64,000 nucleotides of DNA from Bacteroides sp. OM05-12 (GTDB lineage: Bacteria > Bacteroidota > Bacteroidia > Bacteroidales > Bacteroidaceae): assembly GCF_003438995.1 (NCBI RefSeq), contig NZ_QSUN01000005.1:235129-299128 (forward strand), written 5' to 3'. The notes under the pieces are model-generated. The model made no database searches. It was not told where the DNA came from and saw only the letters and a list, made by a program, of their open reading frames with translations. This document shows positions 1 to 9,000 of the stretch, piece by piece (the first letter of the stretch is position 1; every line of letters starts with the position of its first letter). Made by a program: the position numbers and the translations under genes.

Positions 1-2
1 AA

Positions 3-269
3 GGAGGTTTTGCACCGATGCCTATATTTTTTAAAGATGCAGCTCAAAGAGCTAAATTAGCTGACTTTATTCTTTCTTCTTCTGTTACTGTAGATTATTT
101 ACGTAAAGATAAGATTGAAGAGTTTATTCGAAATTATGATAAAGAAGCGACTGAGACAGGGAAATGGTTTTGGTACAATCAGAATAAGGCTATACAATAT
201 TTTAATTTATTATCTTTGTCTGTATGGTGGGAGATCTTTGTGAAGGGTGAGAAAAATATTAGTTTTTAA
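3..269 (+). CDS. C-terminal fragment of an asparagine-synthase-like protein (cut by window edge)
   Basis: The reading frame is open from the window edge to a TAA at 267-269, so only the last 88 or so residues are present. The fragment begins GGFAPMPIFF, which resembles the GF-x-P stretch near the end of the ATP-pyrophosphatase domain of AsnB-type enzymes. It ends with a Trp/Leu-rich helix (NLLSLSVWWEIF) like the usual last helix of that family. Such proteins are common in surface-polysaccharide clusters, where they may amidate uronic acids rather than make free asparagine; that role is inference. The Met at 18 is internal, not the start. It could be another helical C-terminus, since the catalytic part lies outside the window. 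Confidence 0.5.
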   Translation, partial: GGFAPMPIFFKDAAQRAKLADFILSSSVTVDYLRKDKIEEFIRNYDKEATETGKWFWYNQNKAIQYFNLLSLSVWWEIFVKGEKNISF

Positions 270-417
270 TACAGTTTTATCCTATGGTTTCGATAATAAC
301 TATTAATTATAATGGATATAAGGGTACATTTGAATAAATCTATATAAAGATAAACGCTTATTTTCAATTGTAAAAAGGAATATAGATGGTTTGTTAGATC
401 TGAAATAATTAGTTATA

Positions 418-1932
418 ATGGCTATAAATCAATTAAAAACAGGAGCATTATTATCTTATATATCAATAATTCTAAATAATATAATCGGATTATTATATAC
501 TCCTTTTATGTTGAGAATGATGGGACAATCTGAATATGGATTATACTCGTTGGTGGCTTCTGTCGTTGCCTATTTAACTATTTTAGATTTTGGCTTTGGT
601 AATGCAATAATACGATATACTGCTAAATTTAGAGCTGAGAATAGATTAAAAGAACAGTATGAAATGTTTGGAATGTTTCTTTTTCTTTATTCTGCTATTG
701 GTATATTTACTTTATTAATAGGGCTTTGCTTATATTTTAATGTGGATTTTTTATTTGAGCGTTCCATGAATATGGAAGAATTGAATAAAATCCGTATTAT
801 GATGTTACTAATGGTCTTTAATATTGCTATAACATTTCCTTTTAGTATTTTTGGTTCTATTATTACTGCTTATGAGAATTTTATTTTTCAAAAGGCTATA
901 AATATTGTTCGGATTATTTTAAATCCTATTGTAATGTGTGTTATGTTATTGATGGGATATAGAGCTATAGGGATGGTAGTAGTAACAACATTATTTAATG
1001 TTTTAACTTTATTGATAAATTGTTGGTATTGTTATCATAGGCTCCATATTCATGTCATAATAGGACGTTTTAATTGGACTTTTTTAAAAGAAATAATGAT
1101 CTATTCATTTTGGATATTTTTAAATGCCATAATGGATCGTATATATTGGAGTTCAGGGCAGTTTATATTGGGTATATACGCGGGAGCCAAAGCTGTTGCT
1201 ATTTATGCTGTTGCTATAAGTTTGGAAAATATATATATGAGCTTTTCTACAGCTATTTCTGGAGTTTTTCTTCCGAGAATAACTTCTATGATTACTCAGA
1301 AAGAGAATGAAAAGTCAATGTCTGATTTATTTATCAGGACAGGGAGAATTCAATATATTATTATGTCATTTATATTGATTGGATTTATACTTTTCGGAAA
1401 ACAGTTTATTATAATTTGGGCTGGTAGTGATTATTCTGAAGCATATTATATAACTTTGCTGTTTTTTGTCCCATTAACAATTCCATTAATTCAAAATTTA
1501 GGCATAACAATTTTACAGGCGCGTAATCAAATGAAATTTAGATCTGTGTCATATGTAATAATAGCCATTATAAGTTTAGGCTTATCTGTTTTTTTAGTAA
1601 GATATTATGGTGGGATAGGTTGTGCATTAAGTACTGCATTTGCATTGTGCATAGGTCAAATATTGATAATGAATATTTATTATTTTAAGAAAGTTAATAT
1701 TGATATTCCTGCTTTTTGGAGAGAGATTGGGAAGATGTCTGTTGTTCCTATTTTGATTGGTATAGTTGGATATGTTTTATTAAACTATTTTCGGATTGAA
1801 TCAATATTAACTTTATTTTTAGGCATAGTTCTTTTCTCTATAATTTATTTACCTGCTTTTTGGCATTTAAGTATGAATAGCTATGAACGTAACCTCTTCT
1901 TAAAGCCTTTAAAAAAAGTCTTAAAAAAATGA
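418..1932 (+). CDS. wzx: Wzx-type polysaccharide flippase (MOP/PST family)
   Basis: A 504-residue, very hydrophobic protein with about twelve to fourteen membrane segments and short basic loops, the size and pattern of Wzx/RfbX flippases. These move undecaprenyl-linked oligosaccharide repeat units across the inner membrane. The N-terminus (LKTGALLSYISIILNNIIGL, then TPFMLRMMGQSEYGLYSL) is typical of the polysaccharide-transporter group. It lies 148 bp after the partial asparagine-synthase-like gene and 118 bp before a pyruvyl transferase, all on the plus strand, so it looks like the tail of a repeat-unit cluster continuing left of the window. The DNA is strongly AT-rich, as is common for exchanged surface-glycan loci. 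The family is clear; the substrate cannot be told. Confidence 0.85.
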   Translation: MAINQLKTGALLSYISIILNNIIGLLYTPFMLRMMGQSEYGLYSLVASVVAYLTILDFGFGNAIIRYTAKFRAENRLKEQYEMFGMFLFLYSAIGIFTLLIGLCLYFNVDFLFERSMNMEELNKIRIMMLLMVFNIAITFPFSIFGSIITAYENFIFQKAINIVRIILNPIVMCVMLLMGYRAIGMVVVTTLFNVLTLLINCWYCYHRLHIHVIIGRFNWTFLKEIMIYSFWIFLNAIMDRIYWSSGQFILGIYAGAKAVAIYAVAISLENIYMSFSTAISGVFLPRITSMITQKENEKSMSDLFIRTGRIQYIIMSFILIGFILFGKQFIIIWAGSDYSEAYYITLLFFVPLTIPLIQNLGITILQARNQMKFRSVSYVIIAIISLGLSVFLVRYYGGIGCALSTAFALCIGQILIMNIYYFKKVNIDIPAFWREIGKMSVVPILIGIVGYVLLNYFRIESILTLFLGIVLFSIIYLPAFWHLSMNSYERNLFLKPLKKVLKK

Positions 1933-2050
1933 TTATATGATCGATTAATAGAAAAATATTGAAACCCAATTGAGGTGGGGTGCTTTAAAAAGTGATAGTT
2001 GTAGGTTTTATTGGTTGTTATAAGGTGCGTAAAATACTAATTGTTCTAAC

Positions 2051-3214
2051 ATGAAAATAGCTATATTGACATTACCTTTTCATTCTAATTATGGTGGAAT
2101 ACTTCAAGCATATGCGTTACAAACAGTTTTAAAGCGGATGGGTCATGATGTTCTTATTGTTGATCTTCCTTTTAAAAAAGAAGGGTATAGAGTTGTATTG
2201 TTGACATATTTGAAGCGTTTTATTGCTAAATGTTTTTTCTTATCAGACAAACCTGTACGTGCTTGGGCTTCAGAAAAAGAGTTAAAAGTGATCAATAAGA
2301 ATATTCTTGATTTTATAAATAGGTATTTGTCAGTCATAAAGTGCAATAAATTGTCTGCATTATCAGTCTTGATTAAACAGGAACAAATCAATGTTTTTAT
2401 TTTTGGTAGTGATCAGATTTGGCGACCAAGTTACACTCCAGATGTTTATACTTATTTTGGAAGTTTTTTATCTTCTTCGAGTAATATAGAAAAAATATCA
2501 TATGCTGCATCGTTTGGTGTAGATTTTTGGGAATATACCCCAAAGCAGACATTAAAGTGTAAAGGTCTTGTGAAAACTTTTAAAGCAGTTTCTGTGAGAG
2601 AAGATTCTGCTATTCATTTATGTAGGCAATATTTAGATATAAATGCGGTGCCTGTTTTAGATCCGACAATGTTATTAAATAAGGATGATTATGTTGAATT
2701 GTTAAAGTCTTATGATAATTGTATAAAAAAGGAGCTTGCTGTATATCTTTTAGATTGGAGTGAACGAAAGAGAGATTTGGTAGATAAAATATCAGGTTAT
2801 AAAGAATTGGACATAAATTATATTAATGTTCAAAATAAGTATTGGAATGTAGGAGCAAAAAAAATAAATGAATGTATTGTTCCTCCTATTGAAAATTGGC
2901 TTAGAGGTTTATTATGTGCTGATTTTGTTATTACAGATTCTTTCCATGGAGTTGTTTTTTCGATATTATTTCACAAACAATTTTATTGTATAGTGAATTC
3001 AATGCGAGGAAGCACCCGATTTACTTCTCTACTGAGATTATTGAATTTGGAAGATAGGATTGTTTCTAATATAGGAAATTTTGATTTGAATAGCTTGAAT
3101 GAGGATATTGATTATGGTGCAGTTGATTCTCTATTATTTAGAGAAAGAGAAAGGTCTCTAGATTTTTTGAGAAAAGCTTTAGTTAGTAGGGATAGTCTAT
3201 TTTCTGAAATATAG
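2051..3214 (+). CDS. Polysaccharide pyruvyl transferase family protein
   Basis: A 387-residue protein of the CsaB/WcaK-like family (Pfam polysaccharide pyruvyl transferase, PF04230). These transfer pyruvate from phosphoenolpyruvate to sugar hydroxyls as a ketal, or act on related acceptors. Visible hallmarks are the N-terminal MKIAILTLPFHSNYGGILQA segment, the central FGSDQIWRP motif near residue 120, and the C-terminal TDSFHGVVFSILF motif near residue 297, with the conserved Ser-Phe-His. It is the last plus-strand gene before a long gap without an intact gene. The likely job is adding a negatively charged pyruvyl group to the glycan whose flippase lies just upstream. The specific acceptor is unknown. 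Confidence 0.85.
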   Translation: MKIAILTLPFHSNYGGILQAYALQTVLKRMGHDVLIVDLPFKKEGYRVVLLTYLKRFIAKCFFLSDKPVRAWASEKELKVINKNILDFINRYLSVIKCNKLSALSVLIKQEQINVFIFGSDQIWRPSYTPDVYTYFGSFLSSSSNIEKISYAASFGVDFWEYTPKQTLKCKGLVKTFKAVSVREDSAIHLCRQYLDINAVPVLDPTMLLNKDDYVELLKSYDNCIKKELAVYLLDWSERKRDLVDKISGYKELDINYINVQNKYWNVGAKKINECIVPPIENWLRGLLCADFVITDSFHGVVFSILFHKQFYCIVNSMRGSTRFTSLLRLLNLEDRIVSNIGNFDLNSLNEDIDYGAVDSLLFRERERSLDFLRKALVSRDSLFSEI

Positions 3215-4119
3215 ATGATTAAAAAATCCTTCGTTCCTTCTGAAATTAAATAAATGCATCAATTATATATATTGAATAGTTGTGGTGAAAATTATTTAGG
3301 ATATAAATAGCTATATAGAACCTGATATACATTTCCTATTTCCGTGTGTACTTTTTCCATTCAGATAATCGTCAGCTTTCTGGCTAAAAAGTGACTTGCT
3401 TTTTCATTGTTGTAGGAGACGTTTTCTTTAATTAATTGAAGATTTCGCTTGGACTTAATAACAAACATGGTTCATTTTTTTCGAACATTGCGAAAGGGGA
3501 AAAGAAAGCTCCCGTTCCCATATCTTTATGGTGGGTATTATTTTGCATTATTTCAGTTTCTTCTTTGTTGTTAAACTAGTATTTGTTTCCAGATAGTAAT
3601 TCATTTTTTGTTATACATAAATTTGTTGATGGTCAATATTCGAACAATTAATCAGTTTAGTTATCTCAATATAGAGAAGACGTCTGCTTCCTGTATATCA
3701 GTAAACCTTTTGCGGTTGATGTCATAATCAAAGATGTGATACGAGGTATGGGATGATAATTTTTCTTATATACTTTATGAATATTTAATCCTGTCATTTG
3801 TCTCATATTTTTTATAAAGTCATTTTAGATGGAAATCTTATCCATTTCATCTGAACTGAAAAACTGAATATTGATAACTTTTGTTCTTTTGGGAGTGGTA
3901 CGCTCTAGTAATAGCTGCCCGTATAATATTGTTGTAACTTTTAGAGTAATAGTGATTTGCTGTTGTGCAATTTTCTAATCTATCTACTCGTTACCAATAA
4001 TTATCAGAAGTAAATTTCGATTGGAAATTCCTATCATTCAGCCTAAATAATTGTAAATCAAATAGAGTTTGGTTAGACTAAATGATGAAAAAATACGAAT
4101 TTATTTTATATATAAGTTG
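3215..4119. other. 905-bp stretch with no intact gene; possible decayed minus-strand gene
   Basis: No reading frame of useful length survives in this AT-rich gap between a plus-strand pyruvyl transferase and the 3' end of the minus-strand exopolysaccharide operon. On the minus strand, stop-interrupted stretches with protein-like composition can be read. One spans roughly 3430-3560 and includes GAFFSPFAMFEKNEPCLLL; another spans roughly 3660-3850 and includes FDYDINRKRFTDIQEADVFS. This would fit a gene broken by many stops and frameshifts at a junction between two polysaccharide clusters, but I could not assign a family and chance open stretches are possible. No terminator or repeat stood out. 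Confidence 0.35.
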
Positions 4120-4971
4120 TTATTTAATAATGTTGGATTCTTGATCCATATACTTTGATTTTTTCTTAAAAATACAAAATCCATTTTTCATTGCTTTTAT
4201 CGCACGTTTCTTAAAACTGTTAAAAAAAGATCCATCTATATTCATAGTTCCATATCCTGTAATAGCTCTAGCTTTTTTGTTGTGTAAAAAAAATAATTTG
4301 CCGTATTTCTTTAATCCTAAGGCCAAGCTACCATCTTCCCCCCTTTTTATATCAACTCTGAAACCAACTTTTTTCCCTTCTTCAATTCTATAAGCAAAAA
4401 CCATTCCTCTGACATTTAGTTCTGGACGCTTAAAAGATTGTAAGAATAAATAGAGATCTCTTAAACTTTCATATATTTTTAATCCTAAATAAGAATGATT
4501 ATTGTCTGGGAAGTAACTCCATAATGAGTAGACACCAATGTTTTGAGGTGAGCAAATAAGTTTTTTACTCATAATCTCAACATAATGTGGTGGATATATA
4601 GTATCAGCATCCATACATACACAATATTTCCCTTTTGCATGATCCATACCGGATTGTCGAGCATAACCACATCCATGTCTTTCTTCTTTATAGTATTTTA
4701 CTCCTGTATTTTTGTATATATCTGCTGTTGCATCCACAGAGTTATTGTCAATGCCAATAATTTCTATAGGATAATGGCAAATTGTATCACTCAAAGACCA
4801 TAAATTTGCTAATAAGTGTTTTTCTTCATTATAAGCAATAATAACAATTGACACAAGTGGATTATCGTTTTGCAATTTGGTTATTTTATTTCTTACTTCA
4901 TTAATGGTTTCTATAGGGATGTCTTTATACTCTTTTTCGTATATTGATAAATATTTCTTGTACCATTTCAT
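4120..4971 (-). CDS. Family 2 glycosyltransferase
   Basis: A 283-residue cytosolic GT-A type glycosyltransferase. The GT2 start (PLVSIVIIAYNEEKHLLANL, residues about 38-57) is followed by DNNSVDATADI and the metal-binding DxD in CVCMDADTIYPP. An acidic position in KRGEDGSLALGLKKYG fits the catalytic base region. It is the last gene of the minus-strand exopolysaccharide operon, 83 bp after the phosphoribosyltransferase-HAD gene. It probably adds one sugar to the lipid-linked repeat unit; the sugar cannot be read from sequence. No clear terminator follows it. Confidence 0.85.
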   Translation of the reverse strand: MKWYKKYLSIYEKEYKDIPIETINEVRNKITKLQNDNPLVSIVIIAYNEEKHLLANLWSLSDTICHYPIEIIGIDNNSVDATADIYKNTGVKYYKEERHGCGYARQSGMDHAKGKYCVCMDADTIYPPHYVEIMSKKLICSPQNIGVYSLWSYFPDNNHSYLGLKIYESLRDLYLFLQSFKRPELNVRGMVFAYRIEEGKKVGFRVDIKRGEDGSLALGLKKYGKLFFLHNKKARAITGYGTMNIDGSFFNSFKKRAIKAMKNGFCIFKKKSKYMDQESNIIK

Positions 4972-5054
4972 AGTATAGTAATTAATTTATGTTTTAAAGA
5001 TTCTTAAACTGTATTTTGTCAATTGTTATTGTGCTCTGAAAATGATCTATCAGA

Positions 5055-5990
5055 TTAGTGTTTTTTTATTATATTTCTTAATTTCAATAATCCATTTCTT
5101 ATAAAAGAGAGATTTTGTCCGCTTTTTATGTTGTATAGAAAGGACTGAGAGTTAAAAACCATTTGGAAATTCTCGGTACACAATACAGGTTTTTTTGTTA
5201 ATTGATTAATTTCTATAGCTTGTTTCATAGAACTTTCAATAAAAAGCATATAGTTTTTATCTTGATATTCTTTAGCTTTATGTAATGCATGGCAATTCGC
5301 TTTGACTCTAGCTTCTTTGTTTGGTAAATTTAACATTACCAATTTGTTATATTTTATCTTATTCTTTTCTAACCATACCTCAGTTTCTTTTCTGTATTTT
5401 TCTAATCGTGATGTTACTAAAGTTCCTATTGGAGCACCGGGAATGAATAAGGGTTTTGCATGTAAAATAAAATCAACATACATTTTCCCATCATCATTTT
5501 GCTCAGGGGTTGGATCTACACATAGAACTCCGTCAATATCCAAACAAGATTTACTTAAGATGCTGTGATTAAGTATATTCCATTGGAAATAACGTGGAAG
5601 AGGCACTATATCAAAAAAATAGTTTACTAGTTTTTCTTTACCGGGTATAACATAGATTGCTGCATATTCTATAGTATAAGATTGTTCTAACTCTTGCAAT
5701 TCTTTTTTACATGTAAGAATAGCGGATCCGGATGCAATGCTATCATCTACAACAAGGATCTTGTTAAAGCTTTTTGTATCAATAAATTGTCCTCTTGCAC
5801 CTGATTTATAGATATGTCCATTTTTGAAAGAATTAAGATCAGCTATAGGTTTATTTAAATATAATGCTATTAAATTTGCAGGAAACATACCACTTCTCGG
5901 TATGCCTACAATTAAGTCAAAATCTCTCGGAAGGATATGTAGGCGTTTTAGTATGACCTGATTCATATCTTCTATTGTTCGATAATTCAT
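5055..5990 (-). CDS. Phosphoribosyltransferase-HAD phosphatase fusion; candidate ribofuranosyltransferase
   Basis: A 311-residue two-domain protein. Residues about 1-130 are a type-I phosphoribosyltransferase fold: a pyrophosphate-loop-like VGIPRSG (28-34) and a PRPP-binding loop ILVVDDSIASGSA (78-90). Residues about 145-285 look like a HAD phosphatase: motif I DIDGV with D151 and D153, motif II Thr193 in TLVTSR, motif III Lys near 225-230, motif IV Glu252 in LFIESS. The pair fits a known logic for ribofuranose in bacterial glycans, in which PRPP gives phosphoribose to the glycan and a fused HAD phosphatase then removes the 5-phosphate. It sits between an acetyltransferase and a glycosyltransferase, which supports a glycan role. 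It is often annotated as orotate phosphoribosyltransferase, which the context does not support. Domain calls are firm; the reaction is inference. Confidence 0.7.
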   Translation of the reverse strand: MNYRTIEDMNQVILKRLHILPRDFDLIVGIPRSGMFPANLIALYLNKPIADLNSFKNGHIYKSGARGQFIDTKSFNKILVVDDSIASGSAILTCKKELQELEQSYTIEYAAIYVIPGKEKLVNYFFDIVPLPRYFQWNILNHSILSKSCLDIDGVLCVDPTPEQNDDGKMYVDFILHAKPLFIPGAPIGTLVTSRLEKYRKETEVWLEKNKIKYNKLVMLNLPNKEARVKANCHALHKAKEYQDKNYMLFIESSMKQAIEINQLTKKPVLCTENFQMVFNSQSFLYNIKSGQNLSFIRNGLLKLRNIIKKH

Positions 5991-6009
5991 ATTCTTAATA
6001 TGTGTATTG

Positions 6010-6645
6010 TTATTGATATATTCTTATCCATTCGTGCTTTTCTGAATCATACTGCTTCATTATTTTTGCTGGATTTCCAGCCACAATACAATATGAAGGA
6101 ACATCTTTAGTGACAACACTACCTCCTGCAATAATAGAATGTTTGCCAATATGTACTCCAGAAGTAATAATACTATTTGCTCCAATCCATACTTCATCTC
6201 CAATGATGATTGGATTTACAGAAACACCTTGCATTCTGATTGGTATATCAGGATTATCATATTTATGATTTAAACCGGACACCACAACATTTTGTGCAAG
6301 AATTGTGTTATTTCCAATCTGTACAGGACCGATAATTGTATTACGGAATCCGATTCGTGTGTTATTCCCTATATGTACGGCACCAACTCCATTGTCAATT
6401 AATGAAAAATATTCAATTACACTATAATTGCCTAAACTAAAAGGATTAATAGGGCTGATATTCATTATTGTATGTTGTCTGATTTTCGCTTTTTTTCCTC
6501 TATTTTTAAAAAAGAAGATTGGATTGATAAACCATTTGATCCATATTCTCGGGCAGGCACCTTGGGAATTCATCATTAATTTATGAATAACTTGTTTCCT
6601 TTTAGGGTCCTGATTTATTATTAGTTTTAATTTATTTAAATCCAT
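6010..6645 (-). CDS. Hexapeptide-repeat acyltransferase (probable sugar O-acetyltransferase)
   Basis: A 211-residue left-handed beta-helix acyltransferase. Hexapeptide repeats run from about residue 85 to 180 ([54 protein letters not shown]) and end in the NPAKIMKQY motif of the WbbJ/CysE/NodL group. His127 in GLNHKYDNP is the expected catalytic histidine. It probably transfers acetyl from acetyl-CoA to a sugar hydroxyl of the exopolysaccharide unit. It lies 5 bp from the upstream glycosyltransferase gene and 19 bp from the downstream fusion gene, so it is inside the operon. The acceptor is unknown. Confidence 0.82.
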   Translation of the reverse strand: MDLNKLKLIINQDPKRKQVIHKLMMNSQGACPRIWIKWFINPIFFFKNRGKKAKIRQHTIMNISPINPFSLGNYSVIEYFSLIDNGVGAVHIGNNTRIGFRNTIIGPVQIGNNTILAQNVVVSGLNHKYDNPDIPIRMQGVSVNPIIIGDEVWIGANSIITSGVHIGKHSIIAGGSVVTKDVPSYCIVAGNPAKIMKQYDSEKHEWIRIYQ

Positions 6646-6650
6646 TGATT

Positions 6651-7856
6651 TTATATCTTACTATTCTTAAATAGTTCAATGCTGTGATATATTTTGTTGA
6701 CGCTATTAGTCCAACTATGTGTATGAGCAAAATCAATTCTTTCTTTCTTTTTCTCTAAATCATTGATTTCTGTTAACGCCTGATCTATAGCAGTTAAATA
6801 TTCATCTACATTAGTCGCTAAAAATACATATTTGCTAAATATGTCACGCATGGTATGAGTTTCTGTTGCAACAGTTGGTTTTCCCATTGCTAGATATTCA
6901 TCTATCTTTAAAGGATAATTACCTATGGTGATATCATTTAATATTTGGGGATTCATACATACATCAAATTGTTCAATATAGTCCGGAAGTTCTTCTATAT
7001 CTTTGCCTCCTAAGAAATAGACATTTTTTAATTTGTGTAATGGATGTTGAATGAAAACATTATCTTCAGGACCAACGAATACGAAATTATAATTAGTCCT
7101 TTGTTGAGCAATTTGATATAATAACTCAATATCTAAACGTATTGTTGTCAAGGAACCGACATATCCGATAATAGGAGAGGGAATGTTTTTTATATCTTCG
7201 GGAATATGCCGTTGCTTTGTTATATCGTAAAGCTCTAAGTTGACTCCTGTTTCTAGACCATAAGTATTAGGATTGAGTTTTATAAAGTGCTCTACAAAAT
7301 AGGAGGAATTAGCTAAAACTAAATCTGATTTTTTTGCTAATAAAGGTTCTAATCTTGTTCCGTTTTTTTTCCAATATTTAGTGCCGATAACAAAGTCTCT
7401 GCAATAATAGATTGAAATGTCTGGTTTAATTATTTCTTTTAGATATTGACTACGATATATATCAGTATCTATAAGATGAATGAAGTTTCTAAAATTTAAT
7501 TCTTTTACAACCTTTAATATGAAATTTCCAATTTTTTTATTGTTGCATTTATTGAAATAATCAAATAACCATGCAGTTGGTAGCATATTAATAGACGGAA
7601 TTATGAAAGGACAGTCTGCAACCCAAAGGTTTTTTTTAATTTGTCGAATATATGCTTGACGTTTCTTGATAACATCCACTTTATAATGATATGCAGCATT
7701 TTTGTTCCTTTTTAGCAATGTAGCATAATCTAAAGGGGTATTAATATATAAAACTCTATTGTTTTTAGATATTTCTAATGCTGTATTTTTTATGGTACTA
7801 CCGATTTCGATATCCCATGGTTGTAAACTTGTAATTACAAAATCTTGATTAATCAT
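6651..7856 (-). CDS. Glycosyltransferase, GT-B fold (TuaH-like)
   Basis: A 401-residue protein with the layout of GT-B glycosyltransferases. The N-terminal half contains LQPWDIEIG, typical of TuaH-like enzymes. The C-terminal Rossmann half has IIGYVGSL near residue 229, NFVFVGPED near 257 and the donor-binding region [20 protein letters not shown] at 311-330, where an E-x7-E-type element would sit. No signal peptide or clear membrane helix is present, so it should work at the cytosolic face of the membrane. It lies 20 bp after the preceding glycosyltransferase and 5 bp before the acetyltransferase. Sugar specificity is not readable. Confidence 0.8.
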   Translation of the reverse strand: MINQDFVITSLQPWDIEIGSTIKNTALEISKNNRVLYINTPLDYATLLKRNKNAAYHYKVDVIKKRQAYIRQIKKNLWVADCPFIIPSINMLPTAWLFDYFNKCNNKKIGNFILKVVKELNFRNFIHLIDTDIYRSQYLKEIIKPDISIYYCRDFVIGTKYWKKNGTRLEPLLAKKSDLVLANSSYFVEHFIKLNPNTYGLETGVNLELYDITKQRHIPEDIKNIPSPIIGYVGSLTTIRLDIELLYQIAQQRTNYNFVFVGPEDNVFIQHPLHKLKNVYFLGGKDIEELPDYIEQFDVCMNPQILNDITIGNYPLKIDEYLAMGKPTVATETHTMRDIFSKYVFLATNVDEYLTAIDQALTEINDLEKKKERIDFAHTHSWTNSVNKIYHSIELFKNSKI

Positions 7857-7876
7857 AATAGATATATATTATAAGG

Positions 7877-8989
7877 TTATATTTCTTTGTATATATTTAA
7901 TAGGGCTTCAGCCGTTTTTTTCCATGAAAAGTTTTGTATATGTTGTAAACCATAATCGACTTGTTGCCGATAAAATTCAGAATTATTTTCTAATTCTAAC
8001 AGTTTCTCCGATATATCTTCAGGTTTCATCGGGTTCACTAATATACCATCTTTTCCTGCAATTTCAGGTATGGCCGACGTATTGCTGGTGATGACAGGAG
8101 TACCACAAGCCATTGCCTCTAAAATAGGAATTCCGAAGCTTTCTCTTAAAGAAGTATACAGGAAAGCAAAGGCTCCGTTATAAATATATGCAAGATCTTT
8201 GTTAGGGATATATCCGGGACAAAAGATATAAGGTTTTATCTCTTTGATATTTTCTTCATTCAAAATAGCATCTACTATGTCTTCTTTAAGATCAGCTATT
8301 AATAAAGGACGTTTGTGAACCGATTGTTTTAGATATAAACTATATGCTTTTAGAGTACGTGACGTATTCTTCTTAGGATCAGTATTGCCTAAGAAAAAAA
8401 TGAATTCCTTGTGGGGTATATATTTATGAGTAACAGTTTCCGGTAATTCTATTTGCTTGAAATGTTTGCTGAAGCCATTATAAACTGCTGTAATTTGTTG
8501 CTTGGGTAATTGTAGTGCTTCTTGTATTCGGTTACACTCAAAATTGGATACAGTTATTATTTTCTTGCACTTAGGTAATATTCTAGGAACGATAAAACGT
8601 CGGTAGATTCTTCCCATATTTTGATACCACGATTTGTTCTCATTTTGTTTGGGCTCTAAAAAGATGATATCATGTAGGGTCAGTATTAATGGTACGCTAC
8701 AGAATAAAGGAGCTGTATTACTTGTACAGTGCAATAAATCTGGTTTTATTTTATGAACAGCAAGGGGTAAGGCTATTTGTTCCCAAAGTGGATATGTAGG
8801 GCAATTCAATTCTATAATGTGGACATTCTCTGATTTGATCAGACATCTATCTTCGCCACTTCCTACAAAAATGTAATATTGATTGGTCTTATCAATTTTC
8901 TGTAACTCCCTGATGGCTTCAAGAATTACAAAATCCATACCATGTTTATTTGTACGGAAGATTCGTTGTGCTTCAATTGCTATTTTCAT
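7877..8989 (-). CDS. Glycosyltransferase family 4
   Basis: A 370-residue GT4 enzyme. It shows the classic N-terminal region with LHCTSNTAP and LHDIIFLEP, the inter-domain ITVSNFECNRIQE, FFLGNTDPKKN at the start of the C-terminal domain, and the E-x7-E motif ESFGIPILE at 283-291 followed by AMACGTPVITS. It should be a retaining transferase using a nucleotide-sugar donor at the cytosolic membrane face. It sits 11 bp after the membrane GT2 gene and 20 bp before the next transferase. The protein is of usual length and complete. Confidence 0.88.
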   Translation of the reverse strand: MKIAIEAQRIFRTNKHGMDFVILEAIRELQKIDKTNQYYIFVGSGEDRCLIKSENVHIIELNCPTYPLWEQIALPLAVHKIKPDLLHCTSNTAPLFCSVPLILTLHDIIFLEPKQNENKSWYQNMGRIYRRFIVPRILPKCKKIITVSNFECNRIQEALQLPKQQITAVYNGFSKHFKQIELPETVTHKYIPHKEFIFFLGNTDPKKNTSRTLKAYSLYLKQSVHKRPLLIADLKEDIVDAILNEENIKEIKPYIFCPGYIPNKDLAYIYNGAFAFLYTSLRESFGIPILEAMACGTPVITSNTSAIPEIAGKDGILVNPMKPEDISEKLLELENNSEFYRQQVDYGLQHIQNFSWKKTAEALLNIYKEI

Positions 8990-9000
8990 ACTATTTTGTT

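Noticed and set aside
5055..5990. Orotate phosphoribosyltransferase (pyrE)
   Set aside because: The HAD fusion and the glycan operon context do not fit pyrimidine synthesis.
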